64,000 nt of DNA from Saccoglossus kowalevskii (Eukaryota > Hemichordata > Enteropneusta > Harrimaniidae), in assembly GCF_000003605.2 (NCBI RefSeq), contig NW_003153745.1, positions 130,759 to 194,758 on the forward strand, read 5' to 3'. Shown here one piece after another: positions 46,911-60,000 of this stretch. The translations under genes and the position numbers were made by a program. Each line of letters opens with the position of its first letter. Position 1 is the stretch's first letter. Below the pieces are notes generated by a model. The model was not told the origin of the DNA. It was given only the letters and a program-made list of their open reading frames with translations, and did no database searches.

Positions 46911-47438
46911 GGTAGAAGCCTAAAAAATGGTCATAAATCGCATGGCACTGTTCATTGTTTTATAATGTAAAATCATCGCACTAATGATCAATGGAACAAT
47001 AAAATAGCATTCATGTGTATGTGTGTTACAGTGACGTATTTTGAGATACTTGTCCTAATATTTTTCAAAAATCGCTATTTTTAGAACAATTCCATATAAC
47101 ACAATGTTAAAGAAAACATTTTTTACGACGCTTTTTAAAACGCAGTTTTTTAATCAACAAGTACCCCATCTTAACAATACACATTTTTAGCCTGTGTCCC
47201 GAGGCTACGGTTTGAGATATGGCACAATATCTAGGCCATAGGAGTCTGTGATAAAAGCGTTATAACAATGACAATAGGGCCACTATCCACTAAAATAAAC
47301 TCATCATTTTCTCGAAAAATTGGGCTAGTGACCCCAGCTTGTTTTAAGTCAATATCCTTATGTTGCCTAGGAGTATAATTTATTGCAAAATAAATAAATT
47401 CTGTGTATTTGCATTTAAGAAGTAGGCTTCTACCTTAA
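46907..47438. mobile_element. Non-autonomous DNA transposon (MITE) with TTAA target duplication
   Basis: A 524-bp element (46911-47434) with perfect 12-bp terminal inverted repeats, GGTAGAAGCCTA and TAGGCTTCTACC. Each is flanked outside by TTAA (46907-46910 and 47435-47438), and the flanking T and A runs extend the symmetry. TTAA duplication is typical of the piggyBac superfamily, although the terminal bases are not the usual piggyBac ones. It carries no transposase frame, so it must be moved in trans. Perfect termini suggest it is not very old. Confidence 0.8.
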
Positions 47439-50400
47439 AAAACAAATTGTCATGTTTCAAAGGTGGCGGTATTCACTCAGCATTGCGTTAATCTATATCA
47501 TGACATCACGAATGGTCTTTGTTCGAGTTCCATTTCGACAACTCGTGTGGATTGCCGCATGCAACGTACTACAGGTATAAAGTATGTTCCTTTCATCGCT
47601 GTAATCACTACTGTGACTATGGGTAATAAGAGTGTTCTACTGACTGCTGCATAGAAGATGCATTCTCGGACTAAAAACATCGACATTCCAGTGCATCCAG
47701 AAACATTTTCATTTCAGTAAAATGAAAATCCACCCGACCGCCATCACAAATCCTCAACGTGACACCGGGGTGATTCACATCATCCTGCCCAGTAGAACGA
47801 TTCAGCGTCACTGTGTGTTTTTTCAATATAAGACGCTGTCGTCATGAGAACGCGGATGTGTTGCACTGATCGTGACAATTAAAGATAAAATGCAAATACA
47901 GTTGAATTGGAATCACTGGCAGGTAGAAAACCATCATCCATCATACACTACCCTCGATGCATCGGGATAGTTTAAAGAAAAAAAATTCCAGCAAAGGGGT
48001 GACATATGTACACGGCGGTCAATTCACGCCCGTCCCTTTCTTGTGAAATATAGATATATAATCGCAAAGAACAGCCGCAAAGTTATAATGTCGAACTGTA
48101 TTTTTTGTCTCTTCGAAGATTTTTTTTCGAGCTACTCGCCTAGTAATTGACGCTACTTTGTCCCACTACTTGGCTATAAAAGGTGTCTGAAGTTGTTTTT
48201 TATCAAAGTTGAATGAGCCCTAATGCGGTGCTCGAAAATAAAAAAAAAAAGATTGGCATTTTCGTCACTTTGTTCAGTTCTTTTTTAGAGCCAGTCTATT
48301 TGATGTGATTTTTCAAAAGAGCGGCAAAATAAAGATATTTCTTTTATGTGGTAGTGACAATATTGCTAAGATAAATGGTGTTATTCATGTTACGGCTGTT
48401 CTGCACGAGAAGTGCGGGAACACACTAGAATGCATCAAGTTGCCGCCGGGACACGTTGAAAACACGGCACAGGTATGCAACAAAATATAAGCGTTGAGAA
48501 AAAAAAATATTTTTTTTTTATATTACATGAGTGATAAATTGGAATTCAAGAAAAAAATAACGATCCCTTGTGACCGGATAACGCACAATAGCAAATATTC
48601 CGCGTTTTACACTATATTTTATTACTATTCATTCCGTATTCAAATACGGAGATCAGAAACGTCTGTGTAATTCTCGCCATCGCCGCCGCTACCGTGGTGT
48701 GTGTAACCTGACAGCTGGTCGGTGCCCGAGAATGTGAAGGATTTTTATCGAAATAAAAATTCATTGCTCTTTCACTACCTGTGTAATATCAATAATTTTC
48801 AAGTATTAGAAGTCGCCGAAATGTACACATGCAACGATGGAATTGACATTTGTTGCAAAAAGTGCGTTTTCTCGTCATTGAATGAACGTAGGTGTATTAT
48901 TATTTTTTGTTTGATGTTCACGTCATATTAGCCCCAAAAATCGTCATTTTAGAGCTGAAGTGCGATAATTACTTGAATTATTAACGACGAGAGATTAACA
49001 TTGACTATCCATTAAGACTTCAAAGAGGCATTCTAATGCTTTAAGTAAACACGTCAAGCGACGAGAATGCAGTATCGATCCTCCTACTGTTAGCTCTCCA
49101 CTACTACAACGACTACTTTGAAAGTAAAATGCCAGGGACTAATATTTACCTTCGTAAACTAACCACTTACTAACATTTCCATGTCTTCTTGTGAGAGGGT
49201 CGCGAAAAGGGGAGATAAAGTCGGTCTTGAGATAATCTACTATTCTGTGATGATTCGCAGACTGTGAAGGGATGTATACAGGGATCAAAATTATGGATTC
49301 AATTTCATTTTTTAAATATTCGAATTGCGTTCGATAACACTTAAAATTATGCGTATATTTTTATTTTCTAAGAAATGCTGACGACTTTAGGGGTTTCTTG
49401 TACGTACAGTGTGTGTTATTTCAAGGAAGCCCTTTTCTCATTTATACTGCGTCCCGTGATGCCGTCCGTCTGTTTACGGTCCGTTAAATGGATTTTAGTG
49501 ATATATTTATTCTATTTATCGTAAAATCACGTAATCAAAAAAAAACGTTTGACATGCAGAAATGAGGTATTCATTTTAATGGGGTGGCAACACACTTTTT
49601 AAAAACAATTTCTGTTTTTGTTTTTCTATTTTTTTCCTGTTTCTTCGTTTTTGAAGGGTGTGGGTGAAACGTTAGAAGTGTAACATCGTATGAATTGACT
49701 TAGTGGTTGAGAGTGCAATTATCAATTAAAGACCTTTGTTAGAATCAATATGAAACCCTAAACCAACGATTGTTTTTTACTTCTAAGAACCCTTTTTTTC
49801 AGGGTTTCAATTTCCTTCATTTGAAATCCATGGAGAGTTTGTATTTTAAAGAAAATATGAAAGAACACATGGAGCGGGTTTAACCAACAACCCCAGAGAA
49901 TTTTACTTGCGCCGAACAGCTGTCTAGAATCGAGTGGGAAAGATATTTTCCACGATGTACATATCATGATGTCAATTTCCTAATCAACGAGGAGCACGTG
50001 GATGTTGATTCGTCCTCTCTGAGCGTGTGTATTGTGTGTAGTAGACACAGACGCCGACCGCCTTGAAGGGCGTTACTTGGTTAAGTTTGCATGATACAGG
50101 TAGCACTCGAAGAATAAACGTAGTAAGTATACGTTAATGGTGCTGTATTGGCAATAGCGACTAGATCGCTCAATTAAGGTGAAATGCGACACGACCAATC
50201 CGGTACTCCGTATTCTTCTCCCGACAAATGGTTAACAAACATCACACAATCGGTCTTAGTGCCCGGACATTTAGCGGGACAATGAAACCACAAAACACTC
50301 TCTCTCGTATTAGTGAGCTATGTTTGTGCTGTCAATTGTGCCGAATACCCTTACTTAGTAAACACACTTGAAATTAAATAAATACGCATACCAAGAGAGA

Positions 50401-52000
50401 GAGAGAGAGAGAGGGGGGGAGAAAAAGAGAAAGAGAGACTCGAAAACTGAGGAGGCTTTCTTCGAAGTTCCTTCTGCTGAGAAGGGGGGGTCAAATACTC
50501 AACTTGATTTTCTGGAGGAAATATCCAAATTTTCACTTTTTTACATTTGTTATTCTATGTAGAGCTAGTGGACTAGAGAAACCGTTATTTCTACACATTT
50601 AACGGTTCTGTTGACATTTTTAGCGTGGACATGTGTCAAACGCATTTTTTGAAACATTGGTGTCTTTTCAGTTCCATGACTGAAGTAGGATTGTTTCTCA
50701 AAATATGCAAATACGAAAATACAAGGTGGTAGTAACAGATACGCGCCTGGAAGGAGTCCAAATTGACATTTTCCTCCAGAGATAATAATCTATATTCATT
50801 CGGATTGTTGCTGGAAACATTATCTCGGAGAAACATGCGGACAATCCACCGAGGCGATCTTGGGGTCACTGGTAATGCTTGCGATAAATATGCAAAAGGT
50901 CTATCCCTCTATTTGGTCCGACCAACGGACGTTATCAGCTCCAGCGATCTTTAGCGATACGATCAAACGTTACACCTGGAGCTCGTCGGCTGTACTTGAA
51001 TATGACATGGATTTGTGTAACTCATCCGTCTGGTTGTCGATTTCAGGATCATAGTGGTTTACTTCTCAAGTACTCCAAGAAAACGGAAAGGAAATGGAGA
51101 CGCGTGCGTGCCAAGAAGAATAAGTCGTGAACCAGTGAGGTGAAATGCCTTATCTCCAGCCATCTGGAAAATACTTTCATTTTTCTTGAAGTGAATCAAA
51201 ATGACCTTTTTTAGTTCACTGAAGGTCGACTCTTGCATGAGTATATGTTGAGCGTCGCGCGCCGCCAAGGGTCGCTCGACTATCCGATATTCTAACTGCA
51301 ATGTGGTTCATATCGCTGAGAAAGTTACATGCGGAATTAATCTAGTAAAGTATATTCTTTGACTGATTGGGTATTGGGAATATCGGCGATAGCACAGGAA
51401 GACTCAAGAACTCGCGCATATTCTAAACAGACATCCCATTGATAAATATATGAATGTGAAAACGAATAAATTATGATTATAATAATTTCATTTAATCGTG
51501 AAATATAACTGGTTTACAATAAAATCAACAACAAAAAAATATATGTACAGATTTAGTATTACTATTATATTGTAATTAAAAAAAAAACTTTCGAAAGTTC
51601 ATACAAACCTTGGATGGATATGTATTTTCATAATTTTGCATTCCGACTAACGACTGACAACAGATCCATTGTTATATATACCGTGAGTTAAAATGTATGT
51701 GCGCTAAATTTACGAATGGTGCTTACACGTGGACACGCCAAGGCATTCTTTATACTTTTCAAACTGATGCGGGAATGATGTAACAGTATTCTAACTAAGT
51801 TACAGTTGAATTCCCATTTTGTAATATATGAAGACAACAGCCCACTGATTTTTGTGATTACCGTGCGAAAATGGTAAAATAAGTTGGTATAATCACAAAT
51901 CCTAAAATACTAGAGCAGTGAAGCTATCCTGCGTTGAATCAAAGATACTAGTGTCTTTGATTAAATCCTGTTGTGCAGTCCAATCATAAACATAATGTTC
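47439..52000. other. Intergenic region, no gene called
   Basis: AT-rich. It contains a GA-rich array at about 50394-50438 and one exon-like open stretch at 48289-48472 listed under findings. Nothing else recognised on either strand. Confidence 0.5.
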
Positions 52001-54695
52001 ATTGCTGTTATCAAACAAGGACATTTGCACTTATTTTAGACAGCGATTTCTAAATTCAATTTTGAGATTCTGTTGGAAAATAGTTCTCATGAAATCCTAA
52101 GTCTTAATGATGCTTACAGATGTCAGTGAGATGTTTTCTGCAGCTCTTATGAATTGGGGATACAATAATCAACAACTATGTATCCAGGTTTTCGGTTTTC
52201 TAATTCCGACACATAGATCGTTGCATTGCGAATACAACCTTTAATAAGACCTTCATCATTTCACTAAATCACCACAAACAAATGTCATGTTCTTATGGCA
52301 GATGAAGTAAAACAAAATACAGAAAGATTTTGTATCCCGTAAATTGCCGTAAAACTGACAAACTGGTATTCATTTTTAAACCCCCGACAAATAAACAAAT
52401 ACGGTCTGTTGTCTGTAACTTCAAATTTGTTTTCCATTCACACATGCGTCTACTTCTTCTTCATTCTCTGGTTCAAGAGAGAACGGATTATAACTCTCCA
52501 AAAACTGTCAAGATGTCAATAAAAAGCTCAAACATGCCATCACAGATTTCAATCGTTTAGAAAATAATCGCAAACAAATCTGTCCTCACTACTAATTTCT
52601 CGCCTGTTCCGTACATATGTTAGTGTTTGTGTTGCGATACAAGATTGTCAGTGAATAATCGACACACCCATGTTGGTGTTGACAGAAGGCCATACATTCC
52701 AATGTCATGTAACGTATTGTAACAATTGTTAGGAAATCCACTTTCAGACATTTTCAAAATATTTGTTCGATACCTTTAATACAGCTCCTAACTGCATAGA
52801 AAACAAACACGCCTTGGCAGTCTTTCACCCTCGCACAATACACCAGGTACCCTTCGACAAGATACAGAATTAGGTTCAAAAATGAAATTTTTTCAAATCT
52901 TTCATAATTGTATCCAATAATTTAGATCTATACTATCTCCAGTGATAGACACTAATATTTTGAAGAAGTCGGTTCTAGAAGAACATTGAGGAAAATCTTC
53001 GTTAGGATTCTGGATTCTTTCCAATCATCGAAACTTTATCATAACGCCCCATACTTCCTCCAATAAGGTTATAAATTTTCAAAGTGACGTCAGAAACCCA
53101 AACATATTGATATTTTTAATAGTTCAAATGAAATCCATCTTAAAGGTGTAGTAGTTGTATTAGCTTCAGACCACGTTAGATTAAAGTAAATTTCAGAAAA
53201 ATTATAATTTGATATCACTGACGCGCGTTGATCGATTTCTACCGTTTACCGTCTTGAGACAGACCGTCGCCACTTTCAATTACATATAAGAGTAGTCCTC
53301 GATTTACACGTTATCACACTTACCTTTCCTTCCACAATACCATAGAATTTGAAAATAGTCAACACAGAATGGAAGTTACGCGTATTTTTTTTCCACTTAG
53401 CCAATGGGCTTCGGCGTTAAGTACTATACTAAATATACTTTCAGAATTTAAAGTGTTAGTTCGTTTTGATGAACTAATTGCTTGATTTATAAAAACACCG
53501 GTTAAACAAAAAAAATACAATAACGTCCTTAACTTGCGCCTGGTCATTAAAAGGCAGTAATCTCATAATCTTGCCTTCACACCAGCAATACTTACAAGTA
53601 AAAAAAAAATAAGTAAATATGGCGGCCACTGAATAATGACATATTGGCCCTGACTTAAAGATAGGATTTTGGATGACCATAAACTTCCTTTTTTGCGAAC
53701 AATCGAGTAATAATATCTAACAATTCTGGGCCATATAACATATCATAATAGTATACATAAATAAACTCGTTGAAACACAGAGCTAATCTCGTTTAAGTTC
53801 TGTGTTTGAACCAATTAGAATAATTGGTAATTCCAGTTTAACAACGTGAACAGGTCAATTTAACAACCTAAACTGACTTAAATTTGACACACATTGTCAG
53901 TCCGCCTACTTTATAATAAGATAAACTTTAATATAGTTGACTGTGACGCTCACATTTACTTAGGACGTCAATGCACTTACATCACCTTGTACGAATGGTT
54001 GCCGGGGTTGCCTCTGCCATTTTTAAGCCTCTTTACGCCGGTGTAACGTACTCTCATCTATTTTTTACGCTGGCGTCACTATTACGTAACAGTTACGTCA
54101 GTGCTGATATATAGGGGTTCAAACTCCGCCGTCGTCGTAAGGGGACACCGTATCCGTCAGTCTCCTAAGCAACCCATCTTGACCCGCCGAATTTCCCATT
54201 TCAAGCTTCAAGTTGTCGATTTCTTCCTGTTGGACAAGCCCATTTTAGAAGATCCCAGTTATTTTCTCAATCATCGGAAACATATAATTTTTTCTTATAC
54301 ATTTCCAATGAATTTACATTTAGTAGAATTTTGAAATTTTCTTTGAAATTTGGTTTTATAATTTATTTTGCGCGGTTTGTTTTGTCATTTGCCTGTTACG
54401 ACACTCGAATTAATTATAGAAGCAATATGGATACAACACATGTAATTTGTAATATTGTTGTTCGATAGTTCATACTGTAGACCAAATAGAATTAATATTT
54501 ATCAGTAGTAATCTTTGGGTGAAAAATCAAAACCACTAATACGCATGTGCAGTGATTGTTATTGTACGTACCAAAACAACATATGCGCATGCGTATTAGA
54601 GAATTCCATTGTTTCTACGAAAGAACACTCAGAAGTGTTCTACAAGAACAAAGTTCTCAGTTCATAATCCAAATTACCTACCAATATACAATATC

Positions 54696-54727
<32 letters not shown>

Positions 54728-57000
54728 CTGAAAATGATATGTACTCGTCCATATTGCATCTTTAATAATATGATATTAAAATATCTTTATTTAGATCAAT
54801 ATTGGAATCATTTTTACTACGTTTTTGTATATTCAATATTAAGTGCTATTTATAATCACAACAACCGAGGACGGAATGGGATTAAGACAATGGTTGCTAA
54901 GATTGGAACCACACACAATCTCTCCGCGTCCAATTTCAATCAAATTTCAATCAAAATGTCAAACTTGAGATTGGAGCGCGAAATACAAAAATAAAACTAT
55001 GCGAACATCCAAAATCATTTGGCAACTTCTCCTCATTGATGTAAAACCATCTGTGACGTAAAGTTGATTAGGAAATTCGACTATTTTATCGTGGTCAGTG
55101 GTAAATATACTTTGTTCATCGATGGGGTTCGTGAAATAAGGAAATCTCATCACATAAATGTGATTGCAACTTATCATCACAAAACAAGTATTAGAATGAC
55201 GTTTATATTACGTCATCTGCAGTAGATTTGTTGGGATATCCCCCATTTTTCCTGTGAAACTGTCATGGTTAATAAAAGTTTCTTATATTTTTGTTAATAG
55301 TGACACTTTATCACTTTGTGCCATTTCCAGTATTGTTTATGCATTTATCTATATTTTATTAATTCTGTAGTTGTTCGTAAAGGTTACTAAATGATTAATT
55401 AACTACCTTGAGGTCAAAGGTCATTAAAGCCTTCTCAAAATGAGCAAGGATACATGCTATAGTATTTGTATTACCGGGTGCGAGCAGATACCGAGTGTCA
55501 TAAATATGTTGTTTTTTTACAATTTCCAGTTATGAAAACAGACCATATTAAAATCTATAAACTTCTGCTATAGTTTCAACATTTTAAGCATTTGGATTTG
55601 TTTTAGCTTAATTCTAAGTTTCAGTTTAAGCGGAATATGCAAGTCTGACCATTAAGCAATTTAAACCACAGGTACAGCACTGTTTTTACCCTGTAACATC
55701 GGCAAGCAGTTTTTCCACATGTCTACAGATATACCTAATGATAACGCTGTTTTAGTACTACATACATACCAGCCAAGCATGTCAACTCCACTGCATTGCT
55801 GAGCTGTGGCTTAGGCAGCGGGGACAACTGATCGAAGATTGTGAACAGACAGAGAGAAGGAGTCATTGCTTTTTAGCTGAGATTGGTGACCCGAGAAGAA
55901 CTTCAATGCGTTGAACATTGGTCCAAGGTATATGTGTTTTTTCTACTTGAACAATACCACATTGCCGATTTTTTCGTAACTGATAATGTATGCGAGGAAA
56001 TTCGACCTATGGCAGAGACGGGTTGAACTAGAGTGAAACTCAAATAACTGATTAACAAAATTAAACCAACAATGTGTTTTTGAATAGCTCAATTACACTA
56101 GTCCAGTTTTTGATCCAACATTATCATCGTAAAGCACGTAATCAGCGCAAGCTGTAAAACACAACATGATAAAAAAATAATAAGCTATGATGAAATAATG
56201 AAAAAAATAATAAATATTTCATTTGGTAGATTCAACTGAATAATTATAAATTAATTATTTAATTAACATATCGAAAGATTGGTTGCAAAAAAGCAATAAA
56301 AATAAATGTAAAATAAGAAAAAAATAATGGAAATGAAGTTGTGAGAAAAACTTCAATTAACCCTCCCCGTGTTGTCAAATGGTTAGTCCTGGGTGAGTGC
56401 CGCCGCGCTGATTTGAAACTATTATGAAATCCGAGATGAATCAGCGATGGTACTTATTCCATGAGAGCCTCACATGTGGTGTTTATTTGATCGTCCTGGG
56501 GATCCCGCGTAAAACATGACATTGAGTCACTTTAAGTATTTGCACTACACAAGTACCCCCCCCCCCCACACACACACACACGCACACACAAACAAGCACA
56601 AAAAACTTTCCCCATGCGTTAAGTATTGTCAGAACCCATTAAATTGTCTTCTAAGTTCACTACTACCGAATTTGCGAATAATTGTATTATTTGTGTTTTT
56701 ATTTTATCAATACATGACATTTTATATTAGAAGTTGCCCGATCTACCATTTGTGGATTTCTAGAGACTACGTCTGCAGCTTCAACATAGATCTTAGATGA
56801 AAATGACCACTAAGATCTCGTTGAACGCGAAAGTTCCCCGAGACTACTATCCCTCAAATATGTTTTTCACCCCCACCCCCCGTCATCGCGTCTACCGCTC
56901 ACCGTTGTAACCATGATATTAGAACACTATTCGAGTGGTATAAACAAATCTCGCGGGTCTCTCACACTCAACGAGATCTCGGCGACCATTTGTATCCATG
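52001..57000. other. Intergenic region, no gene seen
   Basis: Contains a (CAA)n array at 54699-54727, a poly-C plus (CA)n array at 56556-56590 and a short perfect hairpin at 56788-56818. No exon or RNA gene recognised. Confidence 0.5.
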
Positions 57001-60000
57001 GTATATTGCACCAAACGATTTTTTTTCTAAATATCGCGGTATTTCAAAAAATAGCAACCGAGCAAACTTTTTTATTCATGATTTTTATTACATTTTAATA
57101 AAATCACCTAACATGCTCGAGCTGCTTCTATGGTTATACTCTACGAACGAACACAAATATACTGAAACCTTCGACAGGGTAACTAACCCTTATTAGTAGT
57201 GTACATGCGTACAACATGTTTGTCGTGATCGCTGTGATTGAAAGAGAAATGAAATAAATCATATATATTAATAAGAAATTGCAATCATTATAAAGACATA
57301 TATTATAGTGTTTTCCTTTTCGCCTATTTTTTTTACTTTCCAATATTATTTCAACTATTTCACATCAAGCACAAGCCACAAGGCGGCATATTGGATCTAG
57401 TCGTAAAACAAAATATTAAATTATTATCTTTGTGCCAACTGTAGATCAAATCGAATCATGCATCGTGGAAAAATCAGTAACAGACTTGCGGAGATACATA
57501 TATACGCCTCCGTTTTCGAATTTTCGAAATGAAACTGGCAGTCCGACCGCCATTTTTTAACGAACGAACTCATTAATAATACTGTCCCAATAAATATGAA
57601 ATAGAATATATAAGTTCTGAATAAGAACGTGATTTGTGTGTGTGTGTTATTGTAAAAAGTGTGCATCATTTCACAAATTACGATAATTTATTTATGTGGG
57701 AAAGGGAGGGGTGAAAGCTGCCTTCCACGCTGAACAAGTACTGAGTTGTGATATCTACTAACGTGAAATGAACAATATTGAGGACGATATTCACTTCAAT
57801 ACGTTAGTGTATGGAGCTCCTACCATGTAACACGATAATGATTGATTCTAGAGAAATCGACTTCACCTTTTAAAATGATAAAAAATCGTGAAATCAACAT
57901 GTTGGATATTTGTAGTCGTGTCAATCAAATGAAACTGAACGCGTTTGTTATACGTGAAATCCAAACGAATTACATTTCACCTCACTAATAGCACTTCTAA
58001 AGTGACGTTGTTGAAACTAACATCATATAGATAATGGGGGTGAAATAAAATCGACGATTCTTTATTTGTTAGTTTCACACACAAAATATTACTTTTTTTC
58101 TCGATTGTCCATTACAAAAGGTCAGTCAGCACTCACGTATTCAACTATTCAGGAGAATCATTCACCAGAACAATGGGGCCTTGTCGATTTCCATAATAAA
58201 GAATCTTTTCGGCGTTTTAATATGCCCTCTGACTAATCAAAAAACAACAACTGAAACTGAAATGCGCCGAGATTTATGAGTTCCCGCTCGTTAATATATT
58301 TGAAATCGATTAGTGGTCTCGCGTTTTGGGCAACTTACATCGTCTATGCTATTTGATTGATCTGAAAATCAACATGAATCGTTAAAGAAGTGAATAATGG
58401 AATGAACAATATGTAACAAATTATGAAGTATTAATTTCACGGTCTCGGGGTGAAACCGACACAAAGCGAAGCTGACTAATTTAGTTCCGGTTAGCAGGTA
58501 TCTGATTCATCAGAGAGGCACACGAGGGTTACCGCCAGAAAACATTAATTTCCTGAGTTGTATGGATCGTATTTGAAGCGAGTAAACATTTTACTTCTAC
58601 ATTTGAATAGAAAGGCGTGTTATTTTTAAACTCTTTGTTCGGTTGAAAAAAAAAATAAAATAAAATTAAAGTAAAGATGATTTTTTTAAGGGATCGTAAT
58701 CGCTGCCTGGCTCTAAAAGTATATTGGACCGTCATTATCCGGATACCGCCTGTTTAATCGGGGACGTAATAATGGCATAATGATAGCGAGGTTATTTATC
58801 AAATTAATTCGTTCGTGTGACCGAGTTTTACTGCCACACAACAATTAAGTGCGACATTTCAAGGATTTTCCTGATAGCTCAGAAATTCTTCGTAAATTTT
58901 TCGTTTGTTTAAACTCTCCGAAAATGTCAAAATAGGCATTGGCAGAATAACTTTTCGAAGATGGGCGGAATTGCAATTTGACCGAATGTAGCGCCCACAA
59001 TATCGGCTGACGAAATATCCGAAAAGTTCGAGGCGAAGCCGAATTAAATATTGACAGCAGTATGTGTAAAAGACGTGAACTGAACAACTGTGACTCGGAC
59101 ACAAACGGAGCCGAGCTCGTTGATCGTCAAGCCTCGCAGGCGATGAATGATAAACGGTAAACAGTACAGTCTTTGTATTGCTACGCTACTCACTGTCGTC
59201 CCGCTAAAAATACGCGAAATATGCGCAAAGACAACGGAGCGGTATCCTCGCATGTACCATGGAACTATGGGTTTATAGTTCCATGCATGTACTAACTCTC
59301 CAATTCATCGTGACTCGTGGCACGGCAGCAGCAATGCATGCCAACTGGTCACGTGTTCGTGCAATTTTCAAACCTCTTCTCAGAGGCCGTTATTTCCCAC
59401 ATGACATCTAGGCTCCAAACTTCATCAGTGTAATTTATTAAAGGAGGTTTTTCCAATTACGACTATTTTTGATCGCAGTCGGTAAAAGGACGGAGGGTGA
59501 TTTAATGACCAGCACAAAAAGAATATGACAATCACAGCCAACGAGCTGCGTGACTGTTTGGGTTTTCTCGCCGATGATACGACATGACAGCAGCATGCCT
59601 GGGTTGCGCCGCCAGAAACCGGAAACTTAGCGTAAGTGCATCGTTTTAAAGACGGTCGTTAATGTCTCTCGTTTACGTGGAGTTCTACACCTCGGGTAAA
59701 AACAAACATGCCGTGTCATACGACTTCAGCTTGATATGGAGAGTAAACAAAGAACTGCATCAAGCCGACATCCACTGATATTGCATCCGGGCATTTTTCC
59801 CGTGCAACGTATATCTCCATTTAAACGCGGGAGGGGGAGGGGGTCACGACCTATGCGTATGTCGTAACCAGCAATCGGATATCTCGCCCCGATCACCGAA
59901 CAGAAGTCGACTTGGGTTCAATCTCGCGCAAATACGACCTTCGTGATAGACAAGAAGGCGCCGTAATATACATATTTCCGTTATACTTGTCTCTCTGGAG

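Noticed and set aside
54101-54140. GGTTCAAACTCC resembling a tRNA or SINE B box
   Set aside because: No A box about 40-60 bases upstream and no tail or target duplication.
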